Positions 35,294 to 45,112 of a stretch of DNA of 64,000 nucleotides are shown here, in pieces. The notes under the pieces are model-generated. The model did no database searches. It was not told the origin of the DNA and saw only the letters and a list, made by a program, of their open reading frames with translations. Source of the stretch: an uncultured Sulfitobacter sp. Lineage in GTDB: Bacteria > Pseudomonadota > Alphaproteobacteria > Rhodobacterales > Rhodobacteraceae. A program made the position numbers and the translations under genes. Position 1 is the stretch's first letter. Every line of letters begins with the position of its first letter. The stretch is from positions 1 through 64,000 of the forward strand of contig NZ_CANMQS010000010.1 in assembly GCF_947500075.1 (NCBI RefSeq), in the 5' to 3' direction.

Positions 35294-36808
35294 TCAATCG
35301 CCGTCAGCCACACCGGCCTGCCGCAGGCGTGCGCGCCGTGCCCGATAACTGGGCAGGACAACCAGCAAAAGCGCAATCACCAGCAGCCCGAGGGTCATCG
35401 GACGCTCCCAGATGAATCCAATGCCATCATAAAGCTGCATCGAGCGGGAGAAATTGTCCTCCAGCATGCCACCCAGAATGAAACCGATCAGCAGCGGGGC
35501 AAGAGGGTAGTCGGCAAACCGCAGTGCTGTCGCGCAAATGCCGAACCCGACGAGCAACAGTAGCTCTGTCGCGTTGTTCTGGCCGATATAGGCGCCCATC
35601 AGTGTGAAGAACAGAATGAACGGTATCAGATAGTTGCGGGGAATCGACAGCACCTTTGCGATGTAGGGGATCAAGGGCAGGTTGAGGATCAGCAGGACCA
35701 GATTGCCGATGAACATCGACATGATCACGGCCCAGAAGACCTGCGGCTCATCAATCATCAGACGCGGGCCCGGTGTCACGTTGAGGGCAATCAACGCCCC
35801 CAACAGAATCGCTGTTGTTCCCGATCCGGGAATGCCGAGCGTAAGCAGCGGCACGAAGGAGCCGGTGCAGGCCGCGTTATTGGCTGTTTCCGGTGCGGCC
35901 AGACCCTTGATTGAGCCTTTGCCGAATTCTTCCTGCTCCACCTTTGTGGCGATGTTGCGCTCCACGGCATAGCCGAGGAAGCTGGCAATGGTGGCACCCG
36001 CACCTGGAAGCACGCCGATGAAGAAGCCTTGAATGGACTGTCTTCCGATGACGGGCGCGATGGCTTTTGCCTCCGCCCGCGAAATACGCAGATCCTTGAT
36101 CTTGCCGTCGTCACCCTTGTTGATTTTGGGTGGGTTCAGCACCAGGAACAAGGCCTCGGGCAGGGCGAACATCGCCATGGCGAGGGTGATGAACCCAAAG
36201 CCAGACTGAAGGTCCATGATCCCCATGGTGAAGCGGGGCAGATTGAACAGCGCACCTTCCCCCACAGTGGCCATGATCAGGCCGAGGATGGTCATCATCA
36301 GTGCCTTGGCCACCTGTCCTGTGCCTGCAAAGGCCGCAATGGCCGACAGGCCAACGACCATCAGCGCAAAATACTCGGCCGAATGAAACAGCAGGGCGAC
36401 TGACGACAGGGCAGGGGCGAAGATCATCAAGAGCAGCGCGCCGATTGTGCCACCGCAGAAACTGGCCACAGCCGCAATGGTCAGCGCCTTGCCGGCCTTG
36501 CCCTGTTTGGCCATGGGAAATCCGTCAAAACTGCTTGCGACCGTGCCCGCGACCCCCGGCGCGTTCAGCAGGATGGAGGAGGTCGAGCCGCCAAAGATCG
36601 CGCCGTAATACACGCCTGCAAGCAGGATCAGCGCGGCGGAGGCATCGCCAAGGGAAATCGCCACCGGGATCATGATCGCGATGATTGACATCGGGCCCAG
36701 CCCCGGCAGCATGCCGATGAATGTCCCGATCAGGCATCCGCCGATGACCATGGCGAGGTTTTGAAACGATAGGGCCGTTTGCAGGCCGATCAGCAGTCCT
36801 TCAAGCAT
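35294..36808 (-). CDS. tctA: Tripartite tricarboxylate transporter large permease (TctA family)
   Basis: Integral membrane protein of 504 aa with about 12 helices. Family motifs are GTFIGMLPGLGPMSIIAIMIP near residue 28, YYGAIFGGSTSSILLNAPG near 70, and a second inverted-half copy, FFIGVLPGAGATIASFLGYA and LTLGIPGSGTTAILLGAL. It moves carboxylates such as citrate with the help of TctB and TctC. It follows TctB by one base. The substrate is inferred only from family. Confidence 0.9.
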   Translation of the reverse strand: MLEGLLIGLQTALSFQNLAMVIGGCLIGTFIGMLPGLGPMSIIAIMIPVAISLGDASAALILLAGVYYGAIFGGSTSSILLNAPGVAGTVASSFDGFPMAKQGKAGKALTIAAVASFCGGTIGALLLMIFAPALSSVALLFHSAEYFALMVVGLSAIAAFAGTGQVAKALMMTILGLIMATVGEGALFNLPRFTMGIMDLQSGFGFITLAMAMFALPEALFLVLNPPKINKGDDGKIKDLRISRAEAKAIAPVIGRQSIQGFFIGVLPGAGATIASFLGYAVERNIATKVEQEEFGKGSIKGLAAPETANNAACTGSFVPLLTLGIPGSGTTAILLGALIALNVTPGPRLMIDEPQVFWAVIMSMFIGNLVLLILNLPLIPYIAKVLSIPRNYLIPFILFFTLMGAYIGQNNATELLLLVGFGICATALRFADYPLAPLLIGFILGGMLEDNFSRSMQLYDGIGFIWERPMTLGLLVIALLLVVLPSYRARRARLRQAGVADGD

Positions 36809-36809
36809 C

Positions 36810-37292
36810 TCAAACCCCCATGAAAAATGGCAATGGCCGCAGGAAGATGCCCAGCACCTCCTGCACCAGATACCACACGATGAATGTGGCCAGCAGCGAC
36901 ACCGGGATCATGATGTGCCACTTCCGCTCTCCCAGAACGAACGATCCGAGGATCAGAAAGGCTGCCGTGGAAAACAGGAACCCCAGCGGGCGCAGGCACA
37001 GCGCGTAAGCGACCATCAGCCCCAGCAGGATCAGCGCCTGTCCGATGTGGTAATCCCCAAGGCGGCGGTAATCTATGTCGCCAATCTTGGCTTCGCCCTT
37101 CTCCAGCCCCAGCAGGATGATCAGCGAGGCGAGAATGCCCAGGATGGACAGAACCTTGGGAAAGGTGCTGGGCCAGATCGGATTGCGGCGCATGAAAGGC
37201 GCAAGGTTTGCATCCATCGTGAACCATGCCGCATAGCCATAGGCAAGGCATATCCCCAATAATATCAATGCGATCCAGCGATCCAGCGCCAT
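36810..37292 (-). CDS. tctB: Tripartite tricarboxylate transporter small subunit (TctB family)
   Basis: A 160-aa protein with four membrane helices in the DUF1468/TctB layout: TM1 at 7-26, TM2 near 47-63, then IGQALILLGLMVAYALCLRPLGFLFSTAAF, and TM4 near the C-terminus. It lies between TctA (1-base gap) and TctC (67-bp gap with a hairpin), matching the usual gene order tctC-tctB-tctA. Confidence 0.83.
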   Translation of the reverse strand: MALDRWIALILLGICLAYGYAAWFTMDANLAPFMRRNPIWPSTFPKVLSILGILASLIILLGLEKGEAKIGDIDYRRLGDYHIGQALILLGLMVAYALCLRPLGFLFSTAAFLILGSFVLGERKWHIMIPVSLLATFIVWYLVQEVLGIFLRPLPFFMGV

Positions 37293-37320
37293 TGCCTATC
37301 CCCCCAAAGCAAATACGTGA

Positions 37321-37347
37321 TGGCAGAGCGGGCACGCCGCTCTGCCA
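37321..37347 (-). promoter_or_regulatory. Intercistronic hairpin between TctC and TctB genes
   Basis: TGGCAGAGCGG (37321-37331) and CCGCTCTGCCA (37337-37347) form a perfect 11-bp stem with a 5-base loop, 12 bp after the TctC stop. No T-run follows on the minus strand, so a stabiliser or processing site for the binding-protein message is likelier than a terminator. Confidence 0.55.
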
Positions 37348-37359
37348 CTCAAGGTTTCC

Positions 37360-38346
37360 TTAGAGAAAACCGAGCTTTTTCATCAGGTCGCCGATGACCT
37401 GTTCCTGACCTTCGAGGAAGGTTTTGAAGTCATCGCCCGAGTTGTGGATGTTCACCCAGCCATTGCGCGCCCGGACGGCTTCCCATTCCGGCGTGTCATA
37501 CATTTTCGCAATGGCGTCCTGATACATGGCCAGCTTGTCTGCGGGCAGACCCGGCGCACCGAAGAAACCGCGCCAGTTGACAAAGGTCGTATCGATCCCT
37601 TGCTCTTTCATGGTCATGGCGTCCGGTGCGGCGTCCACGCGCTCGGCTGAGGTGACGCCGATGATCTTCACTTCGCCCGCATTGGCCAGATCGACCGCTT
37701 CGGAGAAGCCGGTGGACAGTGCCGCGATTTCGCCTGACAGCAGGGCTGCCATGGCTTTGCCGCCCGCGTCGTAGGGGATGTATTTGACCGCCAGTGCGTC
37801 CTTGCCTGCCGCTTCCATCACCATCGCTGCCACGAGGTGATCCATGCCACCGGGGACAGACCCGCCGCCCACAGCCGTGCCGGACGGATCGGCATCAAAA
37901 GCCGCCAGCAGGTCCGCCATGGAGTTCAGCTCGCTGTCCTTGCCCACAACGATGGCGGCATAGTCACCGATGGTGCCTGCGACCAGCGTCAGATCGCGGA
38001 AGTTATGCGGGAACACACCCGTGAGCGAGCGGATCACGATGGGGGTGGAGTTCACCATCAGCGTGCCATGGTTGCTTTCCGCGTTCTCGATCAGATAGCC
38101 GATGGCCTTGCCGCCACCCCCGCCTGACATGTTCTCAAAGGATGCAGTGCCCACAAGTCCAGCGCCTGTCAGCGCCTCGCCTGTGCCGCGGGCCGTGCCA
38201 TCCCAGCCGCCGCCAGCCCCGCCGGGGATCAGGAAGTGGACGGAATCGAGCACCTGATGCCCATCGGCGAGGGCCGGTGTGCCAAAACCAAATGCTGCCA
38301 CAGCAGCCGCCATAAGGGCCCGTCGGCCCAGTTTCAAAGTCGTCAT
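37360..38346 (-). CDS. tctC: Tripartite tricarboxylate transporter binding protein (TctC family)
   Basis: Periplasmic protein of 328 aa. The start MTTLKLGRRALMAAAV has GGGAGGAC upstream; an earlier in-frame start lies in the divergent promoter and is rejected. Signal peptide cleavage is near ALA-DGHQ. TctC/Bug features include HFLIPGGAGGGWDGTARGTGEAL at the start of the fold and FVNWRGFFGAPGLPADKLA. It is transcribed away from the two-component genes at 38467. Confidence 0.88.
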   Translation of the reverse strand: MTTLKLGRRALMAAAVAAFGFGTPALADGHQVLDSVHFLIPGGAGGGWDGTARGTGEALTGAGLVGTASFENMSGGGGGKAIGYLIENAESNHGTLMVNSTPIVIRSLTGVFPHNFRDLTLVAGTIGDYAAIVVGKDSELNSMADLLAAFDADPSGTAVGGGSVPGGMDHLVAAMVMEAAGKDALAVKYIPYDAGGKAMAALLSGEIAALSTGFSEAVDLANAGEVKIIGVTSAERVDAAPDAMTMKEQGIDTTFVNWRGFFGAPGLPADKLAMYQDAIAKMYDTPEWEAVRARNGWVNIHNSGDDFKTFLEGQEQVIGDLMKKLGFL

Positions 38347-38414
38347 GATGTCCTCCCATTTGACAACCGTCCGCTTTGCACGGATCAGTTGAGGGGCAGA
38401 ACACCACTCCAAGC

Positions 38415-38430
38415 TGACATGGACCTGTCA
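38415..38430. promoter_or_regulatory. Short inverted repeat in the tctC / response-regulator gap
   Basis: TGACA (38415-38419) and TGTCA (38426-38430) form an inverted repeat with a 6-base spacer, in the 120-bp gap between the divergent tctC and regulator genes. A binding site for the OmpR-type regulator is plausible. The motif is short and could be chance. Confidence 0.25.
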
Positions 38431-38466
38431 CACAGGCGCCGGGTTTGAAAAAGAGCGTATCCCGAG

Positions 38467-39132
38467 ATGAAATTCCTGCTGATCGAAGACAATCTTGATC
38501 TGGCTCAGGCGGTTATGACCCGCATGAAGATCGACGGGCATATTATTGATCATGCAGAAAAAATCGAAGATGCGATCGCCTTCTCGGAGACTGGAGAATA
38601 CGATCTGATCCTGCTGGATATCATGCTGCCGGATGGGGACGGCCGCGACTTCCTGCGCCGCCACCGGGCGGGGAAAAAGGACACGCCGGTGATTGTTCTG
38701 ACCGCGCGGTCACAGGTTTCTGACAGAATCAGCATTCTTGATCTGGGTGCGGATGATTACGTGACCAAGCCCTTTGACCATGCCGAATTGCAGGCGCGCT
38801 GCCGGGCGGTGCTGCGGCGCAATGCGGGCTCCGCGCAGACGGTGATGCAGCTCGGTGATGTGGCTTTTGATCCCGTTGCGGGACAGTTGACCGTCCGGGG
38901 CAGGGACGTCAGCCTGCGCAACAAGGAGTTGCGCCTACTGGAGATCCTGATCAACGCGCCGGGCCAGATCTTTCCAAAGCAAAAGCTGGTCGACCGGCTG
39001 TTCTCCTACGACGATGATGTGTCGGAAAACGCGATTGAGGTCTATATCGCGCGGCTGCGCAAGCATTTGGGCGGGTCCGAGGTGAGCATCACCACACACC
39101 GCGGATTGGGATACAGGCTGGATCATGGCTGA
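38467..39132 (+). CDS. tctD: OmpR-family response regulator (TctD-like)
   Basis: Two-component regulator of 221 aa. The receiver domain (1-115) has acidic residues in LLIEDN, phospho-acceptor Asp51 in ILLDIMLPDGDG and Lys near 101 in YVTKPFD. The C-terminal winged helix (125-220) has VSLRNKELRLLEILI and SENAIEVYIARLRKHLGGSE. It lies divergent to the tctC operon and overlaps the kinase gene by 8 bp. By analogy with TctD it should activate the carboxylate transporter. Confidence 0.85.
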   Translation: MKFLLIEDNLDLAQAVMTRMKIDGHIIDHAEKIEDAIAFSETGEYDLILLDIMLPDGDGRDFLRRHRAGKKDTPVIVLTARSQVSDRISILDLGADDYVTKPFDHAELQARCRAVLRRNAGSAQTVMQLGDVAFDPVAGQLTVRGRDVSLRNKELRLLEILINAPGQIFPKQKLVDRLFSYDDDVSENAIEVYIARLRKHLGGSEVSITTHRGLGYRLDHG

Positions 39133-40489
39133 CGCGGTTCAGATCTCGGGATCCCTGCGCAGCCGCCTGACGGCAACCCTCATTGGTGGGGCTGCGGTGC
39201 TTGCGGTCCTGCTTTATCTGATTGCCCGCACCTATGCCGCACAAATCGCGCAACAGGGACAGGACAACGTTTTGGGGGCATCAGTGACCTCCATCCTCGA
39301 TGCGGCGGTTGTGCGCGATGGGCAGGTGGAAGTGGACTTTCCCTATGCGGCGTTTTCCATGCTCAGCACACCGGCTGATGATCGCATATTCTATGCGATT
39401 TATCAGGATGATACGCTGCTTTCCGGGTATGATACCTTGCCCAAGGCGGCGGCCACGCCGGGCGATGTCTCCTTTGACACAGGATCGGTTTCAGGGGCAC
39501 CCGTTCGCATCGCAACCGCCTCGCGCCGCATGATCGGGGCGGAGCTGCGCACGGACATCACCGTGTCCGTCGCGCAAACGCAAGACAGCCTCTCAGGCAC
39601 ATTGACGGAGATCGGCCGCAACGTCGCGCTTTTTGGGGCGGGGTTCTTCCTGCTCGCGGTGGCGTTGTCGTTCTGGGCCACATCCGCCACCATCGGTCCC
39701 TTGCAACGCCTCACCCGGTCCGTGATGCAGCGCGGCCCGCAGGACCTCAGCCCGGTGTCGCGCCCAGTGCCCTCTGAAATGGTGCCGCTGGTCTCCTCCC
39801 TGAATTCGCTGATGGGGCGGCTGGACCATTCGCTGCGACAGTCGGAGGATTTCATCGCCGAAGCGGCCCACCGGGTGCGCACGCCGCTCACCACCGTGCG
39901 GTCCTATGCAGAGACGACATTGCAGCGTGTGGACAAGGAAGAGAACCGGCAGGCGTTGCGCTCCATGGTGCGGGCGATTGATGAAAGCAGCCGGGCGGCT
40001 GGACAATTGCTCGACCATGCGATGATCACCTTTCGGGCGGATCATCTGGACCGGCAGCCGCTTGATCTGGTCGATCTGGTGCAGGATCTGGTGCAGGGGC
40101 TGACCCCGGTGGCGGATATGAAGGACATCACATTGCGCGTGCATGGCGACGCGGTCGTGCCATACGCAGGGGATGCGATCCTGTTGCAAAACGCCGTGCG
40201 CAACCTCATTGATAACGCGCTGAAATACTCGCCGGGGGACGGGGCCATCGACATTACCGTGAAGGCTGGCCCCACACCCACGATAGACGTGCGCGATGAA
40301 GGGCCGGGGTTCCCGCAGGCGGACATGGCAAGACTGCCGACGCGGTTTGCGCGGGGCAGCAATGCAGCGGGGATCATCGGGTCCGGACTGGGGCTGACCA
40401 TCGCGCAGGATGTGGCTGTGGCGCATGGCGGCAGGCTTGTCTTGGGCAACGATCCGAAAGGCGGCGCATGCGTTTCATTGTCTCTTTGA
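39125..40489 (+). CDS. tctE: Sensor histidine kinase (TctE-like)
   Basis: Membrane kinase of 454 aa: TM1 at about 17-37, periplasmic 2CSK_N-type sensor to 165, TM2 at 167-189, linker, HisKA with His249 in AEAAHRVRTPLTTV, and HATPase with N-box LLQNAVRNLIDNALKYSP and G-box GSGLGLTIAQD. It should phosphorylate the OmpR-type regulator. The start of the following binding-protein-like gene lies 22 bp inside its 3' end, so all three genes are coupled. Confidence 0.87.
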   Translation: MADAVQISGSLRSRLTATLIGGAAVLAVLLYLIARTYAAQIAQQGQDNVLGASVTSILDAAVVRDGQVEVDFPYAAFSMLSTPADDRIFYAIYQDDTLLSGYDTLPKAAATPGDVSFDTGSVSGAPVRIATASRRMIGAELRTDITVSVAQTQDSLSGTLTEIGRNVALFGAGFFLLAVALSFWATSATIGPLQRLTRSVMQRGPQDLSPVSRPVPSEMVPLVSSLNSLMGRLDHSLRQSEDFIAEAAHRVRTPLTTVRSYAETTLQRVDKEENRQALRSMVRAIDESSRAAGQLLDHAMITFRADHLDRQPLDLVDLVQDLVQGLTPVADMKDITLRVHGDAVVPYAGDAILLQNAVRNLIDNALKYSPGDGAIDITVKAGPTPTIDVRDEGPGFPQADMARLPTRFARGSNAAGIIGSGLGLTIAQDVAVAHGGRLVLGNDPKGGACVSLSL

Positions 40490-41484
40490 TTCTCGCCGTC
40501 TGGGCTGTCACGGCGGCAGCACAGGATTGGGAAGAACGGCAGGTCTTTGCGTCGGGTGCCGCACAGGCCACACCACTGCGGGTGCTGTCCAGCACGGATA
40601 TTGCCCTGTTTGAACCTGTATTGCAGAGCTTTCTGGCCCGCTATCCGGGGGTGGAGGTGGAGTATCTGGTGACAAGCACCGCGTCGCTGGACACATACTT
40701 CCGTGCCGATCCGGACGGTTATGACGTTGTGATCTCAAGTGCCATGGATTTGCAGCTGAAGCTGGCAAATGACGGTTTCGCCCTGCGGCTTGAGGACGTC
40801 AGCCATCCGCCAAGGGCGCAATGGCGCCAGAGCCTGTTTGCCTTCACGACGGAGGCTGCGGCGTTTGTCCTGAACCGCGCAGCCTTTGCCGGGCAGGAGC
40901 TACCGACAACCCGGCAAGGGTTGATCCGCGTTCTGCGCGCGGCACCGGAGACCTTTCGGGGACGGGTCGGAACCTACGATATCCGCGCCTCCGGGCTGGG
41001 CTATCTCTTTGCCACACAGGATGCCCGCGCGTCAGAGACGTTCTGGCGGCTGACCGAAGTGATGGGCGCGTTGGAGGCGCGGCTTTATTGTTGCTCGGGC
41101 GAGATGATCGAAGACGTCGCGGCGGGGCGCCTGCTGGTGGCGTATAATGTTCTGGGCAGCTACGCGGCGGCGCGGGGTGATCTTGGCGGGCAGATCGAGA
41201 TCATCCAGCCCGTGGATTTTCCAACGACGATGATGCGCACCGTTTTTGTCGCGGAACGGACCAAGGTGCCGGGACCCGCGGTTGATTTCTTGCGCCACGT
41301 CCTCGCCTTGCAATCCGCAGACGCCGGAGAGGAGGGCTACGCCCTGCCGCCGCTGGCAGGTGCGACAGGAGAAGCCTTGCCGTCGACAATCGCGTTGGAG
41401 CCTGCATTGATCACCTATCTGGATCAACTCAAGCGCAAGACATTCATTCGCGAATGGGAAAGTGCGATCATCCAGGGGCCTTAG
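40468..41484 (+). CDS. Periplasmic ABC-type binding protein accompanying the two-component system
   Basis: A 338-aa protein with a signal peptide (AVTAAA-QDWEE) and a type-2 periplasmic-binding fold (RVLSSTDIALFEPVLQSF, VISSAMDLQLKLANDG), similar to Fe3+/AfuA-type binding proteins. It overlaps the kinase gene and has no permease or ATPase nearby. It likely binds the signal ligand and presents it to the kinase sensor domain rather than serving transport. The two adjacent Cys in LYCCSGEM are unusual. Confidence 0.75.
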   Translation: MRFIVSLILAVWAVTAAAQDWEERQVFASGAAQATPLRVLSSTDIALFEPVLQSFLARYPGVEVEYLVTSTASLDTYFRADPDGYDVVISSAMDLQLKLANDGFALRLEDVSHPPRAQWRQSLFAFTTEAAAFVLNRAAFAGQELPTTRQGLIRVLRAAPETFRGRVGTYDIRASGLGYLFATQDARASETFWRLTEVMGALEARLYCCSGEMIEDVAAGRLLVAYNVLGSYAAARGDLGGQIEIIQPVDFPTTMMRTVFVAERTKVPGPAVDFLRHVLALQSADAGEEGYALPPLAGATGEALPSTIALEPALITYLDQLKRKTFIREWESAIIQGP

Positions 41485-41756
41485 GGCGTGTCCTATTTGG
41501 CGCAGTACAATGGTCTGATTTAGCCACCCGATTGGCACAGCGCGGCGATGCGGTCACATTCCGGCTCGAACCGTTGCAAAAACATCAAAAACCCTGACCC
41601 TACGAAGGCTTACGCATTGAGGCCCCTTATTCATCTGTGGACGTGGTCAAATTCTCAACCTAAAATGGAACCAACGAAATTTTGCCTCATTTATCAGCCA
41701 AATGAGGTGGGTGCCGGGGCGTTTGGGCCTCGCGGCGATTAAAGAGGCGACGCATT

Positions 41757-44700
41757 TTGCGCAGGTTTGAGCTCTTTCTGATTGCGATTTGCCTGACCGT
41801 GACGGTGGGTTTGTTTGCCAATAGCGTAAACAACTACAACGATACGGCGCGGGACGATTTCCTGAGCGTGACCGACGAAAGTGTCGACGCCGTGCGCAAC
41901 CGCATGCGCACCTATCTCCAGAGCCTCAATGGTGCGGCAGCCTTCCTGAGCGCGTCAGAGCGTGTGACCGTCGCGGATTTCAACGGCTATGTTGAAACGC
42001 TTGAAATTGATCAGTTTCTGCCGGGGATCAACGGGATTGGCCTGATCGAACCTGTGCTGCGCGCCCAAGAGCAAGCGTTTCTGGACGAGATGCTGGCGCT
42101 TGGTGAAACCCGGCTGACAATCAGACCCGAAACAGAAGGCGGGGAGCGGTTTATCATCAGCCGGATCTCACCCCATGAGCCAAACAAGGAAGCCCTTGGG
42201 CTCGACATCACGTTTGAGCAGGGGCGGCGCGAAGCTGCGATCCGCGCGCGCGAGACCGGCGAGCCGCAGATGACGCCACGCATCCTGCTTGTGCAGGATG
42301 AGATGAAGGAACCGGGTTTCCTGCTGCTGCGTCCGCTTTTCCGCAAGGATCGGAACGCCCCCGCGGAAGAGGCCGCGCGTGGCACGTTTGTCGGCTGGGT
42401 CTATGCGCCCTTCATTGGCCGCAACCTGTTGTCCGCGATCACCCCGAACGAGGGCCGCGTCTTTCACATGAGCGTCTATGACGGCGATGTCGCAGACCCT
42501 GAAAACCTGATCTATGGCAGTCAGGTGCCTGATCCGGCGGCCGAAAGGCCGATGTATACCTCAACCTATATGATCGATTCATTCGGTCGGAACTGGACCC
42601 TTGTCTATCAAAGCACCCCGGCGTTTGAGAGCGGCTATCGCACACTTGTGCCGCTGGCGATCCTGATCGTCGGTGTCTTGTCGACAGCGATGCTGCTGTT
42701 CTCCATGCGGAACCTGCGCATCCGCAGCGAAGCGCTGAGCGAGGTTGCCGCGATGCGCGCCCGCCAGGTCAGTGCGCGGGAGGAGGAAAACCGGTCGATC
42801 GTTGAGAATGCGGTCACAGCGGTTTTCATTCTGGACGATCAGAAGAAAGTGATTTTCGCCAATCAGGCAGCGCTGTCGTGCTTTGGCTATGAGCTTGCCG
42901 AGATGGGCGGGTTGGAATTTGACCAGTTCATCAAGTTCTTCCACGACGCGGCAAGCACGGAACCCTACAACGCTTCGGGTCTGACCAAGCAGGGGGAGCG
43001 TCTGGTGCTGGACGTGCAGTGCAACGACTGGCTGACCTTTGATGGCGCGACACGCACCACCGCGATTGTGCGGGATCTGACAGCAGAGCAGGAAGCCCAG
43101 AAAGAACTTCGGCGCACGAAGCGGCTTTATGATCAGGCCCTCGAAGGGGCGCGGATCGGTGTCTTTGATGTCAATCTGGTCGATGGCACTTCTGATGTCT
43201 CGGATACCTGGTGTGAGTTGATGGGCTATGGTCCGGGCTGCAACGGGTTAGAGACGCAGCGGATGTTCTTGCAACGCATCCACCCCGATGATCGCGAGAT
43301 CATGCGAGAGGCCGACCGGGGTGCAATTGACGGCACCACCGAACGCTCCATCGCAGAGTACCGGGTGAAGTTCGGAGAGAACGAGTGGCGCTGGATGCGC
43401 TCTGATGCGGTGGTCGTGGCACGGGATGCTGCCGGAACGGCCACGCGGATGATCGGCGCCCAGACCGACATCACCAGTTTGCGACACTCCCGCAATGCGC
43501 TGGAAGTCAGCGAAAAGCGGTTCCGCCGCGTGCTGGCGGCAGCGCCCGTCGGCATGGCGCTGATGGATGAGAACTGGAAGTTCACGGATGTGAACGGCGC
43601 CTTCAGCACCCTGTGTGGCTGGGCCGAACGGGATCTGACCGCAGGTGCGGCGCGCTTGTCTGATATGATGGAATCGGGTGATTTGGCCGCGTTGGAAGAA
43701 AACGTGGCCACATTGGTGCACGACAATTCACAGACCTCCTATCAGGGGGAACATCGCATCCTTCACAAAGACGGGTTTGAGCGGTGGGGGCTCTTCAACC
43801 TGTCATGGGCCTATGACAAGAACGAAGGGCGGAACATGTTCATCGCCCAGATCAACGACATCACGGATCAAAAGAAACTTGATCAGATCAAGAATGAATT
43901 CGTCTCGACGGTCAGTCACGAATTGCGGACACCGCTGACCTCAATCAAAGGGGCGCTGGGCCTGATCGCTGCGTCTGACGCCAGCGGTCTGACCCCGGCC
44001 AGCGAGCGTCTGATTGAAATTGCGCGGACCAATACCGACAGGCTGACGACAATTGTGAACGACATTCTCGATCTTGAGAAAATCTCCTCCGGGGATGTGA
44101 AGTTCGAATATGAAAACATCGACATGGTTCAGATCATCGAAGATGCCGTGCAGGAGATGTCGCCCTTCGCCGAGACGCATGAGAACACCCTTGTCGTTGA
44201 TGTGCCCGAAGCGCCCGTGATGGTGCATGCCGATCCCGGCCGTACCCGTCAGGTATTGGCCAACCTTATTTCCAACGCCTGCAAATACTCCTTTGAGAAG
44301 ACGGAAATCCTGATCAAGACGGAGCGACTGGACAATCTGGCGATTGTCTATGTGCAGAACACTGGCGTCGGCGTGCCTGAAAGCTTCAAGTCGCGCATTT
44401 TTCAGGCCTTCTCGCAGGCTGATGGGTCAGACACGCGGGCCAAGGGCGGCACCGGTCTGGGTCTGAACATCACGCGGCAGATCATCAACCGCCACAACGG
44501 GCAGATCGGGTTCAAGAGCGTTGCCAATGGCGTCACCGTCTTCTGGTTCACCTATCCGATTGCCCGCACCGTGCTGAAATCCGTACCGGCCCGCGCGATC
44601 CCGGAAGATCAGGCGCATGCCAAGAAAAAGCTGCGTGTTCTGCATCTTGAGGACGATCTGGATTTTGCGGAAATTCTGCAATCAGGCCTGCGGGATGTGG

Positions 44701-44978
44701 CCGACATTGTGCATGTCGATACCATGGCCCGCGCACGCGACGTGATGTCCGCCAGCGAACTGGACGTGGTGATCATTGACTGGTCACTGCCCGATGGAAA
44801 CGGCGAGTTGCTGCTGGATGAGATTTTCGAGCGGTTCCCGGATGTGCGCGTGTTGGGGCTGTCCGCAGATTCCGATGTGCGTGGGGATGACCGGCTCTTT
44901 GCCAATCTGGTGAAATCCCGGACAGAGCTTTCAACCATCGCAGCCTGTGTGGCAGGACGGACGGCCCGCGCCTCGTGA
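41757..44978 (+). CDS. CHASE-domain hybrid sensor histidine kinase
   Basis: A 1073-aa membrane kinase. Order: TM1 (5-22); CHASE periplasmic sensor (about 40-290; LPGINGIGLIEPVLRAQEQA and PQMTPRILLVQDE); TM2 (about 300-320); PAS (about 345-455); two further PAS/PAC units (to about 700); HisKA with His near 721 in TVSHELRTPLTSIKGA; HATPase with ANLISNACKYSFEKTE and GTGLGLNITRQI; a C-terminal receiver (about 960-1073) with Asp near 1008 in IIDWSLPDGNG. TTG start after AAAGAGGCG. CHASE domains sense small extracellular molecules. Confidence 0.87.
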   Translation: MRRFELFLIAICLTVTVGLFANSVNNYNDTARDDFLSVTDESVDAVRNRMRTYLQSLNGAAAFLSASERVTVADFNGYVETLEIDQFLPGINGIGLIEPVLRAQEQAFLDEMLALGETRLTIRPETEGGERFIISRISPHEPNKEALGLDITFEQGRREAAIRARETGEPQMTPRILLVQDEMKEPGFLLLRPLFRKDRNAPAEEAARGTFVGWVYAPFIGRNLLSAITPNEGRVFHMSVYDGDVADPENLIYGSQVPDPAAERPMYTSTYMIDSFGRNWTLVYQSTPAFESGYRTLVPLAILIVGVLSTAMLLFSMRNLRIRSEALSEVAAMRARQVSAREEENRSIVENAVTAVFILDDQKKVIFANQAALSCFGYELAEMGGLEFDQFIKFFHDAASTEPYNASGLTKQGERLVLDVQCNDWLTFDGATRTTAIVRDLTAEQEAQKELRRTKRLYDQALEGARIGVFDVNLVDGTSDVSDTWCELMGYGPGCNGLETQRMFLQRIHPDDREIMREADRGAIDGTTERSIAEYRVKFGENEWRWMRSDAVVVARDAAGTATRMIGAQTDITSLRHSRNALEVSEKRFRRVLAAAPVGMALMDENWKFTDVNGAFSTLCGWAERDLTAGAARLSDMMESGDLAALEENVATLVHDNSQTSYQGEHRILHKDGFERWGLFNLSWAYDKNEGRNMFIAQINDITDQKKLDQIKNEFVSTVSHELRTPLTSIKGALGLIAASDASGLTPASERLIEIARTNTDRLTTIVNDILDLEKISSGDVKFEYENIDMVQIIEDAVQEMSPFAETHENTLVVDVPEAPVMVHADPGRTRQVLANLISNACKYSFEKTEILIKTERLDNLAIVYVQNTGVGVPESFKSRIFQAFSQADGSDTRAKGGTGLGLNITRQIINRHNGQIGFKSVANGVTVFWFTYPIARTVLKSVPARAIPEDQAHAKKKLRVLHLEDDLDFAEILQSGLRDVADIVHVDTMARARDVMSASELDVVIIDWSLPDGNGELLLDEIFERFPDVRVLGLSADSDVRGDDRLFANLVKSRTELSTIAACVAGRTARAS

Positions 44979-45112
44979 GCGCTGCGCTGTTCGTAACAGA
45001 TTTCCTAAAAAGACCATAATCGTGACACCTTCATTTGCGAGGTAGTGGACAAATACCACGGAGTGCGCCGCAAGAGCGCGCCCTGGCTCGTACAGTCCAA
45101 GTGAGGTGATCC

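Noticed and set aside
41485..41756. Possible small gene (41548-41742) before the CHASE kinase
   Set aside because: No ribosome site or motif; treated as the leader region of the kinase gene.
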